A DNA stretch of 64,000 nt from Hyalella azteca (Eukaryota > Arthropoda > Malacostraca > Amphipoda > Hyalellidae), in NCBI RefSeq assembly GCF_000764305.2, contig NW_025944682.1, positions 322,234-386,233 of the forward strand, given 5' to 3'. The position numbers and the translations under genes were made by a program. Below are positions 9,629 to 20,185 of this stretch, one piece after another. Position 1 is the first letter of the stretch. Each line of letters begins with the position of its first letter. The notes under the pieces were generated by a model. It saw only the letters and a program-made list of their open reading frames with translations. It was not told the origin of the DNA and did no database searches.

Positions 9629-9961
9629 TATCTTGAAAGCGAAACGTTAGTTTCGCAAAGCTCACTAACCTTTTTCGCTGTTTAGTTTGCGAGATTCGGA
9701 TATGTGCCTGATGTAACTATCTTTTTGCTTACGTCGCTTTCTTTGAAAACTTTTTAGTAAATAAAATGTTGGTTGTTTTTGTTTTTTATTGATTAACAAG
9801 GAATTCTAACTTAGTTTTTTTTAGTTTTTTCGTTTTTTTCCCCAAAAACTTTCGTTCTGGCTTGCAAGTATTGAACAGAATGATTACGCGGCCCGCGCTC
9901 GTCATTCCTTCAGTTATCCGGCCCACTGTGAAAAAAGTTTGGTGACCCCTGTTCTAGACAA

Positions 9962-10440
9962 TGAGTTTAGGTTAGGTCAGCTCAAGGTTGTTTTGGGTGG
10001 AGAAAGGTTGCTGCTCGTATAGATTAGGCCTGAAGAGGTTAATTAGGCCAGATGCTATATGGCCATGTTTACCTTTGACAAGCTTATTTTGTGGCCGTGG
10101 ACATCCGGCGCTATGGCTTTGAGCACTTGACTTCATAGGCCGTTCTGCACTCTAGCGTTCTTACCTATTGAAAGGAATATGAACCAAGTGTGAAGTATGG
10201 CAAAGCTGGCCTCGGGCGAGTATCTGAGAGCTCCACTGGACTTGCGGAAGCACTGGAAACGAGCTTGCAGCGTATCTATACACTTCCTTACGACGGATTT
10301 AGTCTTAAAGAAGTTTGGATTGTAAGCAACTGAGTGGCAGGAACCAAATGCACGAACGGAGTCGTCAGGTACGTTTCCTAAGGGTACCTGAAGAATCTCC
10401 TGCTCTAAATATTTCCGTGGATTGTTTGGAATAATCAATC
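9962..10440. repeat. Dispersed repeat related to 39590-39960
   Basis: Shared blocks in the same order with 39590-39960: GAGGTTAGGTTAG-like start, TTTTGGGTGGAGA, AGGCCAGATGC, GCTTGAC-type blocks, GGAAAGTAATATGAA-like, CTGGCCTC and a TCGTGGAAGC-like block. Divergence is substantial. No coding assignment; the family is unknown to me. Confidence 0.45.
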
Positions 10441-10544
10441 AATCGAGTCGTCTTCTGCTTTAACACCTCGAAGGATTTGCCGAGAAATTAATGCATATGG
10501 TTTGCCTTTTTAATACGCAATATGAAACAATCATACGTTCGTCT

Positions 10545-11520
10545 TCTAAGGATACCCAAAACTAAATCGATAATTCTTGATCTTGACAGGCTGGTTGACT
10601 GGGCTGATATGTGGCAGCTGCGTTTTAACGCTGACAAATGTAAAGTTATCCACCTTGGCAAGAATAATGAACTGCAAGATTACAGTATGAGAAGACACGG
10701 CTGCAACGACAGAGTGATGATGTCGAAGTCGACAACGGAAAAGGATTTAGGAGTTAATATCGACAATGAGTTGGAATTTTCCAAGCATATTAAAGGTCAA
10801 GTTAATAAAGCCAATCAACGACTTGGACTGATCAGACGTTCTTTCGAGTTCCTAGATTTAGAAACGATGAAGCAGTTGTTTGTTGCTGTCGTGCGCCCGA
10901 ACCTGGAGTTTGGAAACGTCGTGTGGTCACCGAAATTTGAAAAGGACAAAAATTTAGTAGAGAGTGTTCAAGAAACGCAACAAGGATAGTTCCGGGCTTG
11001 AAAGGCAAGTCCTATGAAGAAAGATTAAAGATTATGAAGCTTCCAAGCCTCTATTATCGACGTCTGCGTGGGGACCTCATTGAAGTATACAAATATACTC
11101 ATGGCTTATACAAGGTCCCAGAAGGATTGCTAGAATTTGAAACAAGAACCAACACCAGGGGCCACGGCTATAAACTAAAAAAACAGCGTTGGAACACATC
11201 CATGCGACAACATTTCTTCTCGCTTCGAGTCACCGACATGTGGAACAGCCTCCCTGATAGCATCGTTGAAGCTCCGAGTATGAACATCTTCAAAAACAGA
11301 CTAGACGAAGCTATGCAGGAGCATATGTTCAGTCTTAAAATGCCTAGCAAATTACGGAGCAGGCAATAAGTCCAGCAGCTATCTCAATCAATCGTCAGTT
11401 ATGGAAAGATCGGGTTCCAAAGGCCGGATCCCTTGTGAATCAAGTCACGAAAAGTTCAAGAATCGGCAACAGGCCATGGGCCTATTTCTTCAACGCCGAC
11501 ACTTCTATTCTATTCTAATT
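10545..11520 (+). mobile_element. LINE (CR1/L2-like), 5'-truncated, with 3' end
   Basis: The RT thumb to the 3' end is preserved: VDWADMWQLRFNADKCKVIH, QDYSMRRHGCNDRVM, EKDLGVNIDNELEFSKH, KQLFVAVVRPNLEFGNVVW, then after one frameshift (about 10980) KSYEERLKIMKLPSLYYRRL, RGDLIEVYKYTHGLY and VTDMWNSLPDSIVEAPS. The endonuclease and RT palm are absent. The 3' end has the GCAACAGGCC/GGGCCTA stem-like motif and a TTCTA-repeat tail (11503-11520). Compared with the 62.4-kb copy it carries about 75 extra bases (about 11322-11396) before the tail. Dead because of truncation and frameshift. Confidence 0.9.
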
Positions 11521-12100
11521 CTCTGTTGAAATCTAATGAAGTAAACGTGAAGAGCGACAAGCCCAAGCAAATGGATCACCAGTCGGGTGTATTCCGCGGA
11601 AGGAACTAACTATCAACTTTCATAACATGATTGTAAGGAAGTACGCTTGCTTCAAATGCAGCACTATCGATTGGAGTGACCTAATTGCAATAGTTTGAGC
11701 ACAATTTGTTATCCACGATAGACGTGAGTGAATCATCGGAGCTGAAGTATCTTTGCCTGTAAGGATCTATGCAAGCATTTCGATCTATGAATGACAGGAT
11801 CTATTCAAGCATTTTTTTTTAGTTTCCTGGTATTTCTCTTCACGTAATCGTCCATACGTCTTCTCGGTTATTGGAATCCGTGATGCAGTCGTCAACCTCA
11901 AGCAAACTGTGTAAATGGCAGTAACTGACAGTGATTTGAATGTAAATGACGGTTATTGGACCCTAAATAATTCCAGAAGAGGGATGGCTTGAAAGCTTTG
12001 AATAGTTTGAAAGTATAAATTGCTGTCAGGTAATTTTAAAATTATTTTTCAACACTCCTCATCTATAAAGAATTATATACGAGCCCCAGCAATGTTTAAG
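11521..12100. other. Non-coding, nothing recognised
   Basis: AT-rich sequence; small direct repeat of GGATCTATGCAAGCATTTCG-like words near 11763-11812. No gene seen. Confidence 0.4.
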
Positions 12101-12102
12101 AA

Positions 12103-13262
12103 GTTCACAGTCGTCTCGATCAATAATATAAATAGCAAATTAATGGGAGGGGGGCTTCCTAGAAAACATAATTCCCAAGATGATAATGTAAGTTGAATAA
12201 AAGGGACTGCTCACAGACCTGTTTCTTGCGACCAGCTGAGTCCACTGGGGCATTCGTGTGTTGCTTCTTTTCCGATCGCCATGATAATTCGAGGACAGCC
12301 AGAATGGCATCAAAATTGCCTGTGATGCGACACATTCGCTCTAATGTGCCTGCACAAAAAAAGCCTTGATGGCACAGCGGAACGTTCGTCTCTCCAGCCA
12401 TCTACCGCCGAGCCGATATGCTCGTGAATAGCTTCACCCCACTGACAATTGAGACGTCGTCTCCTGGGTCAGCTACCTGGTGTTGGTTAAATTTCTGCTT
12501 TTTAGGTGGTTTATCTCTAGCAGTGCTAACGTCGCCTCGAGAAATCCTTGCAAAGCGTTTTCGGCGTCTCGCCAAGGCCGAGAAGGCTTAATTGTACGAT
12601 TTTCCTTCAAACGAATACATCTGCAGGGGAATGTTGGCGATGACACCGGATCAGCGCCTTATTTCCCGGCCCTGTTTCTTCGCTTCAATTCGTCTGCAGA
12701 CGTGGCGTTGTCGTAGTTTTCTATGATGTGTGGACTTATTTTTAGGTGGGGGCTCTTGCGAGTCCTGGAGCTCGTGAGGATCTATTATTTTGTTCACAGT
12801 CGTCTCGATTAATAATATAAATTGCATATTATTGGGGAGGGAAGCTTCCTAGAAAACGTAATTCCCAAGATGATAATGTAAGTTGTACAAAAGGGACTGG
12901 TCCCAGACATGTTTCTTGCGGCCAGCTGAGTCCACTGGGGCATTCGGGTTTTGCTTCTTTTTGATCGCCATGATAAAATACGAGGACAGCCGGAACGGCA
13001 TTAACATTGCCTATGATGCAATAAACTCGCTCTGATTTTCCTCTTTTCACACTCAATCCCCTTGTGCTGCTCACATGTCCACTCCTCTGTGTATTGCTTT
13101 GCCTACAGACCTGCTTCTTGCGGCCAGCTAAGTCCCCTGTGGCATTTGGGTCATGCTTCTTTTCAATTGCAAGGAAAAATGCAAATACAGCCAGAATGGC
13201 ATTAACATTGACTATGATGCAGCAGACGCGCTCTGATGTGCCTGCTCATAAAAAAAAACTCA
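12103..13262 (-). repeat. Triplicated exon-like unit
   Basis: Three diverged copies on the minus strand (about 12236-12364, 12910-13045 and 13108-13248). Each encodes a similar 43-44 residue segment, seen best in copy 3: SERVCCIIVNVNAILAVFAF, a short linker, EKKHDPNATGDLAGRKKQ. Copies 1 and 3 start after a T-rich acceptor ending GCAG and end at CAG followed by GTCTGT, a plausible donor; copy 2 lacks both. Flanking homology between copies 1 and 2 extends over 12103-12370 and 12792-13045 (offset about 690 bp). Either duplicated exons of an unknown gene or copies of an unclassified mobile element. I recognise no family. Confidence 0.5.
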
Positions 13263-13924
13263 GAAAATGTCCTAGTGGTCATATGGTGGAATCCATGTTA
13301 AAATCAATATTAGATTGCAACTACAGGATTAATGCAAGAAAATGTTATATTTTTTTTTAATATTATAAATTGAATTACAGTTTAATACCATGCAATATAA
13401 TGAAAATAAAGTTAAAATTATTCACTACTTAGTATATATTTAGTATATAATTATTCACTACTTAGTATAACTAGCAGGTATTGCCAATAGCTTCGCAATA
13501 AACTCAGTAATAGTACCACCTTTCACCATTCCCCCAAAAATGGTTTCACACAAAGATTAAATAACTTAATTGTCAAAATATTAGATAAATGAATTAGTTA
13601 TTCAGGGTCCACACACTGAATAACAATAAATTATCCAACAACCAGGGTAGAAGTCATTTGGTTTGGACATCTTTAACCGAGCTCCTGTTTCCTTTTCCAG
13701 GAGGTTTATCGTCTTGCCACCCTGGCCAGTGATATCTCCTGATGCCACACAGGGGACCAAGATTTTGAGGTGATATGTGCCATAACTTTGGGCATCTGCT
13801 CACAAAAATTTTTTACATGAAATGAGTGAATAAGTAAACGGAAGATTAAATAAATGAGACATTGGAAACCCTTATAAATTACTATGGCTTTGCAAGGTTC
13901 AAAAAAAGATCGTCGGAGGAAAGA
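13263..13924. other. AT-rich spacer
   Basis: Very AT-rich, with a duplicated ATTCACTACTTAGTATA word at 13420-13470. No gene or RNA gene recognised. Confidence 0.4.
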
Positions 13925-14861
13925 CCAGGGGCCGGGTTATCAAAACTTCGTAACTATTTGTACTTACGCACAAAAAGTCACGTGTTGCGGAAGTACATCC
14001 TAATTTTGGCATTATCAAAACTTTCGTACGCATGACTTATCTGAAATGCTAGTAACAAAACCATCTGGCTAACTGACCAATCAGAGGTTTTGAATTTCTG
14101 CTCCTAGCTCCTATTGACTCGGTGCGCGTGGAAGAATAGGGTGTGTTGTGTCAGCGGCATATGCGGTGCCCGACTAGGTTGTATTTGGAGAAATAAGTGA
14201 AACGTTATCCGATTAGCAATGCACTTGTTATCAATAATCAAAATTTCTTGCAATCAGGGCAAAAAGTTGCATTATTCCCATTAAAAATTAGAAGACTTAT
14301 TAGAGAGACCTAGAATTTAGAAAATTTTATGAGTCGGAGTTGCGATTGTCAGAGGAAGAAAGAAGTATGTGTACGGAGCTAAAAAAATGATTGGCTTGTC
14401 AAACTCCATATAATTTTGAATCAAACATACATGAGGATATTATTTTAGATTTTTAGTGAATGATCATAAAACTCTTGGACATGAATGTCAACATCAGCTT
14501 GTAAATTAAAACATACGAGGAAAACAAATTAGCTTCTGGCATAAACTCAATTGAAATTTTCCCTAAAAGCACCGTTTAGCACGATCCCATATCATACCCA
14601 AGTCGAATTATTGACAGAATTCCATAACAATTCAACTTGTTGCTAGTAAATCAATTTCATATTGCTTCTGCAGACACGTAACTCCGCTTACGACACCTCT
14701 GAGCAGGCGTACAGTTGAGTTACGCACAAATTCTTGTACGTAGCTTTCCGCACAAATGTTTTGATAATAGCGTCGCTAGAGTTAAGTCTTCATAGCGCGC
14801 ACTTACGCAACACGTAAGTGGCTACGTGTACGTATCGATGTTTTCCTAATCCGGCCCCAGG
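13925..14861 (+). mobile_element. Non-autonomous DNA transposon, CCAGGGGCCGG family, copy A
   Basis: Termini CCAGGGGCCGGGTTATCAAA and, reversed, CCTGGGGCCGGATTAGGAAA. The interior is rich in CTTACG/ACGTAAG words near both ends, resembling repeated transposase-binding sites, and has no coding capacity. Copy B is in the opposite orientation: B's right end matches A's left half, including the CTAACTGACCAATCAGAGG block. No target duplication was identified, so the superfamily is undetermined. Confidence 0.8.
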
Positions 14862-15073
14862 TGTTTCATTATCCGCAGGTTGTCTGAAGACATCCACTTT
14901 CGCTGTTGGAGGGAGACTAGGAACTGCGCTGGAGTGTTCGTTATCGACAGACCTGCAAGTCTTCGTGACAGTCGAAGAAGTGTTTCCGAGCGGCGAGTCA
15001 TCGTTAGAAATCGATGCTACCACGGTCCGGCCTAGTGGAGTGCGGAGCACGTTGAGTGCCTGGGGCCGGTTGA
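14862..15073. other. Spacer between inverted elements A and B
   Basis: A 212-bp GC-richer segment between two oppositely oriented transposon copies. It is open in a plus and a minus frame, but I see no family motif. Possibly remaining unique host sequence. Confidence 0.35.
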
Positions 15074-16329
15074 CCAGGGGCCGGATTATCAAAACATGCT
15101 AAGTATACGTAGCCGCTAACGTTTAGCGTAAGTACAGCTAAGTAGACGTGACTCTACTGAGTGTTATTATCGAAACATTTGCGCGGGAAGCTACGTACAA
15201 AAATTTAGGGATTGATGGAGCCGGTAAGTTTTCATTTGAATAAACATGGTTAGCAATTATTTCCAAAGTTTCTTCTGTAGGAACGTTGGTAAAGAGGTTG
15301 GTGACGTCAAGTGAAGCTAGCACACCAGATGGGCGCCGACCGCGAAGAATTTCTAAGAAATCGCCTCTAGATTTGAGTGAAAATTTCTTCGGTTTTATTA
15401 GAGCGTTTAGCGTATTTAACGTTTAGCGTAAGTACAGCTAAGTAGACGTGACTCTACTGAGTGTTATTATCGAAACATTTGCGCGGGAAGCTACGTACAA
15501 AAATTTGTGCATAACTGTACGCCTGCTCGGAGGTGTCGTAAGCGGAGTTACGTACAAATTTTGAGTGTTGAAGCAATATGAGACTATTAATTTACCAGCA
15601 GCAAGTCGAATTGTAATAGAATTTTGTCAATAATGAGACTTAGGTATAATATGGGATCGTGCTAGTGCTTTTAGGAAAAAATATTCTATTGAGTTTATAC
15701 CAGAAGCTAATTTGTTTTCCTCTTGTGTTTCAATTTACAAGCAAATGTTGATATTCATGTTCAAGAGTTTTATGCCTTTTGATTCAAAATATCTTCAAGC
15801 CTTTTTGATTCAAAATTATGTGGAGATTGACAAGCCAACAATTTTTTTTAGCTCCGTACACATATTTCCTTTTTTCTCTGACAGTCACAACTCCAACTCA
15901 TAAAATTTTCTAAATTCTAGGTCTCTCCAAAAAGTCTTCTAGTTTTGAATGGGAATAGTGCAATTTTTTTGCCCTGATTGCAAGAAATTTTGATGAATGA
16001 TCACAACAAGTGCATTGCTATTTGGATAACATCACACTTATTTCTCCATATGCACCCTAGTCTGTCTACGCTGATGCCGCTGACATGACACAACCTTCTT
16101 CCATCCACGCGCTCTGCGCACTGAGTCGACAGGAGCTAGGAACAGCAAATCCAAAGCCTCTGATTGGTCAGTTAGTTGTATGGTTTCGATAATACCTTTT
16201 CAGATGAGTCATGCGTAAGACAGTTTTGTTAATGCCAAATTTTGACTGACTTACGCCATACGTAACTTTTTGAACGTAAGTACGAAAAGTTACGTGAACT
16301 TAGCGAAGTTTCGTTAATCTCTGCCCAGG
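15074..16329 (-). mobile_element. CCAGGGGCCGG-family transposon, copy B, split by a retroelement
   Basis: Starts CCAGGGGCCGGATTATCAAA; the right end reversed reads CCTGGGCAGAGATTAACGAA. It is the reverse-oriented partner of copy A. It contains a 210-bp Penelope-like insertion at 15207-15416 flanked by an exact 90-bp direct repeat (15117-15206 and 15417-15506). Confidence 0.8.
15207..15416 (-). mobile_element. Penelope-like retroelement RT fragment
   Basis: On the minus strand: SLKSRGDFLEILRGRRPSG, then VLASLDVTNLFTNVPTEETL and EIIANHVYSNENLP. SLDVxNLFTNVPxxET is the RT motif A region characteristic of Penelope-like elements. Only about 70 codons are present. The insert is bounded by exact 90-bp copies of the host transposon sequence, with a repeat period of exactly 300 bp. 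Long or complex target duplications are known for Penelope-like elements. Confidence 0.75.
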
Positions 16330-16500
16330 CCGATTGCATGTTGTCCGGAAGAAGCCCCTGGGGAATTTTCTTACTCTTTATTATTTGTATTGGTGACGAA
16401 GCTCAGGTATTTGGGCTTCGTACGATCCAAGTGGACGAGACGGTGAAATGCTTGTTCGACTAGCACACAGCACATTTTACTTCCAGGCTATCCTTGGGTG

Positions 16501-17314
16501 CCAGGGCAAGTACCTTCAAACGTTGATAAATGGACGTAACTTCTTGAACTTAAGCTCAAGAGGATACGTCTAGCGTGCGATCAGCGACTTTTGACACCTT
16601 AAAAACTTTCGTACGACCGACTTAGCTAGGAGCGTACTATCAAACCACGTTGCATATCAGCCAGTCACAAGCTGCCTTACATGCTTTGTTTACACGTTAT
16701 GAGTCACATGCCAATCACAAGCTGGCTTAAATGCTTTGTTTACACGTTATGAGTCACATGACGCCAGGATTCTGTTCTTTAAACCTTTTGGCTCTTCTTA
16801 AAGAAACCTAGACGCTTTTAATCTAAAATTTTAATGACAAATGCCGTTTCAAGATACTGAAGATAGCAATTTAAAATAAAATGATTAATATGACATAATG
16901 AATAACGAGAATGGAATTTTTGTGGATTCGTTTTTAGCTCCACTCGTCAGATTCGTTTTCTGTTGACACGTACTAAGAAAAAATTTCATTAAATGCATGA
17001 CTAATAAAATTTCCTAAATACCAAAATAAGGATATTTTTCTAAATAAAAATTAGAGGATTTACCTTAAAATGATACTAGAGTCTAGACACTAGTAACTAA
17101 ATGATTACCAAGCGCTTCACTCACTCAAAAGTTGATCGTAACTCCACTTACACGAGCTTTGAATCGGCGCAAAGTTACGTTCAACTTATTGCACGTGACG
17201 TACAGCAAAATCTAGTGAAGGTACCAACATTTGGAGTTACGCGCACTTAGCGGACTTACGCTGCACTTAAGTTGCTACAAGCACTTGACTATGTTTTGAA
17301 AGTACCTGCCCAGG
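16501..17314. mobile_element. Related DNA transposon, copy C
   Basis: Inverted termini CCAGGGCAAGTACCTTCAAA (16501 on) and CCTGGGCAGGTACTTTCAAA (reverse of the 17314 end). The interior again has many ACTTACG/CGTAAC words near the ends and a 50-bp direct tandem (16665-16714, 16715-16764). Non-coding. A diverged member of the same superfamily as copies A and B. The spacer 16330-16500 has no recognised gene. Confidence 0.75.
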
Positions 17315-17757
17315 TGGGCTACCAGACATCTGAAGTGAAAATTTTGCTTCAAAATAAATTCTCTCCGAATTCAACTGGATCAGAGCCTTGCACGATGTAG
17401 TGTCGTGATAGTGCACTTATGATGTGCAAAAGCCTTTTTCTGAGGCTCGACAGTGGTGTGATACGCTCCGATGGTCTTCATGTGGTTTTTTTATGTAGGC
17501 TTACGTGTGCTGGGCAAGGAAGAAGTTAGAACATCAGCTCACTACGAATTAGAAATATCGCGCAAGAAATTGCAAAATACTGAGAATTGAGGTTGAGCTT
17601 TGCGTTCGGAAAAATGCTAGTCCTTAAATTTTCTTCATCAACTTTCGGCAAATGGTGGCAGCTTCTTCTTTATGGGTTCTTAACCAATGGCATGGTTCAA
17701 GACTTTGAGGTCAGGAACAGCAGAGATGGCGTGAGCAACCATCAAACCGTCATCGCT
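17315..17757. other. Spacer, nothing recognised
   Basis: Mixed-composition sequence between two transposon copies. Short open frames only; none has a recognisable motif. Confidence 0.35.
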
Positions 17758-17945
17758 CAGGGGCCGTATAATCAAAACATCGTAAGTACGCAAAATCGAC
17801 TTGCGTGTGGCGTCAGTGCTGATATGATGACGCAACTAGCGGTGGTATTATCAAAACATTTGCGCAGGAAGCTACGTAACTTTACTGTACGCCTGCTCGG
17901 AGATGTCGTAAGTGGAGTTACGTACAAGCTTTGAGTGTGCCGAAG
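17758..17945 (+). mobile_element. CCAGGGGCCGG-family transposon, truncated copy D
   Basis: Begins CAGGGGCCGTATAATCAAAA and shares the TGTACGCCTGCTCGGAG and AAGTGGAGTTACGTACAA blocks with copies A and B. The right end is missing. Confidence 0.7.
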
Positions 17946-20185
17946 CAATATAAAACTATTTACTTGCAAGAAACTTCATTTATCCGTTCGATCGATGGTT
18001 CAGCTCAGAGTAACGGCTACGGGAAAATGCTTATCGAAGTATCGAAGTTCATAATGTCAACATTACACCAATTTTGACAGCGGTTTGATTCGATATATTT
18101 TCACCAAGAATATTCTGACGTGAAATAAGGAATTGATATTACACGATTATTTGAAATGTCAGGCGTGAAATATCTGCACCACTTCTAGTCACCATTTCTC
18201 TCTAGCCTAATCTTTAGTCTTTTTCGTATGAAAGGTACTGAGGCCACTTTCTTAGAAATTTAGACTTGAAATCGAAATAATTATCTGACTGTATATTAAA
18301 TTTCACTATCGAAGTCAGGATGGATAACCGAATTTTTACCCGTATCCTTTGCGTAAAAAGGATACTTTTGTGACTAACAAATTACCCGGAAAGCACGTTT
18401 TAAGCAGGACAAGGTAATGATAAGTTGGAAGCTCAACGTCGACGCGCGTCAAGCCAATCGGTATGAACATGTGCTTACTGGGGACTCCTCTCTGCCCTTG
18501 AGGCCGAGCCGCAGTGCTTTACAAGAGGAGCCGCTGTTGACTACGTCAACGTGCCTTTTGAGTTTAGATAAATGGGGCAACTTGAGAATATTGTAAATAT
18601 AATGAAACACACTTAATCGATCCATACAATTTATACTTAATAATAGAATAAGTAATCTCAATTGATCGCAATATTTCCAACACAGCCAGTTGGCGCATAC
18701 GCAAAATTCACAATAAATTTACGCAATATTTCAGGTGAACATGAAAAATTGGATTCGCCGTCATGTATGGAAAAACTATTTATTGCAATCACATTTTTTC
18801 ATTGTTCCTCGGACAATTTATATCAGGAACAGTCTGATACATGCCCAGTGGCTCCACTTTGGCTCACTAATTTTGTGCACACCTTGCTTCTCTCTGCCAG
18901 TTTTATTGGTGCCTACCTAATTCACGCAAAATTTTCTTAACATAACTAATTCTTAACATAACTAATTCTTGAAAGCCAAGCACACAAATTAGGTTACTGT
19001 GGCAAATACCTTCGTGCATTGTGTAGGCAAACGGTTTTCAGTGACTTAAAAGAGATTTGCCTGCAATGTGCTATCGATTATTCAGACCTTATAAATCAGC
19101 GATGATTCATAGATGACTGCCACCTTTGCTCGCCACCCTCTCGATTTATTGATGTTTTATTGTCGATTTTTGGCAAATCTGGCCACTCACCGTTACGCCA
19201 CCTATAAACTACTATCGCCACCTATAATCATCGGTGCGCCACCCTTAATTTTTATTAGGGATTGTCACACTGATACATCGTCAGGTGTTATGTGATGTGT
19301 CCCCTTTTAGCCATTCATATTTTATTGATGTTTGTTGTTCGTCTATATAATTAACCTTCAACCTTGCAAAAAATGAACTGATAATTAAAAAAAAATTCGG
19401 TGCCTGTATTTTTTAGTCAATGGGTTTGCTCGTTATGGTGAATGATATGTATGATTAATTTCTATACAAAGAGTGACAAGCAGAGTTATTTAGACTCTCC
19501 CTCGAGTTCATTTTTTAGCCATACATGTAGACCAAGACAAGTAAAGTATGGCTACCATCATTATTGTACATAAGAAATTGCTTTAAATCTTGAGGAAAGG
19601 CGGAAATTTTAAATTAACTGATTCTAAAAAATCTCTTGTTTGGCACTATAGTTGATGGTTCTACAATCTCTTGGTAGGATTAGTAGGAACAGTGTGGGTA
19701 ATCCAGCATTTTGATTAATTATTACTCGAATACTGTGATTAATCCAGCTTGTCTTTTAACTTATAGCTTCTTAGAAATCTAAATTCAATCAAACTTTGTT
19801 TAGTTGATCAAACTTTGGTTAGTGGCCTGTTGATCCATTCAGTGGCGGGTCAAAAACAATACTAGAACATCAAAGTCAATTAATGTAATTAATTTAATTA
19901 CTTCAACTTAATAATTTAATTAAAATTAGTATTACAATCTTCTTTGCTGTCAAATAAACATTTCAAACAAAGTGAAATTGACCTTCCACGTCCAAGTTGA
20001 AGGAAATTGTGTTTGACATGCAGGCAGCCCCCTTGAAGTGGGTGAATGGCTTCCAACTAAGAGCTGCCATTATAAAAACGTCATCAGTACAGTAGAATGA
20101 CTTATTCTCCGGTTTATTACCTTCTTTCTGTATGCCCATGCAATGTTTACTTCATGCATTGTACTAAAGTTTCATATTTTCACAG
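17946..20185. other. Long intergenic or 5' intronic DNA
   Basis: Over 2 kb of AT-rich DNA with short frames. The only repeat noted is CTTAACATAACTAATT in tandem at 18932-18967. It may contain the missing first exon(s) of the gene beginning at 20186; I could not identify them. Confidence 0.35.

Larger units (their letters stand above)
8751..9959 (+). mobile_element. hAT transposon (8759-9951) with 8-bp target duplication
   Basis: Terminal inverted repeats CAGGGGTCACCAAACT (8759 on) and AGTTTGGTGACCCCTG (to 9951) enclose 1193 bp. The flanks are an exact 8-bp direct repeat TTCTAGAC at 8751-8758 and 9952-9959, the length typical of hAT. Subterminal CGGCCCGC motifs occur at both ends. The interior holds only the transposase C-terminus, so the element is internally deleted and non-autonomous. 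A LINE tail is inserted at about 9503-9628. Confidence 0.95.

Noticed and set aside
14818..15102. 94-codon plus and 100-codon minus frames
   Set aside because: Both run from one transposon terminus through a spacer into another; no domain wording and both ends are element sequence.
18662..18940. 92-codon plus-strand frame with hydrophobic end
   Set aside because: Low-complexity AT-rich composition, two competing overlapping frames, no motif or splice context.
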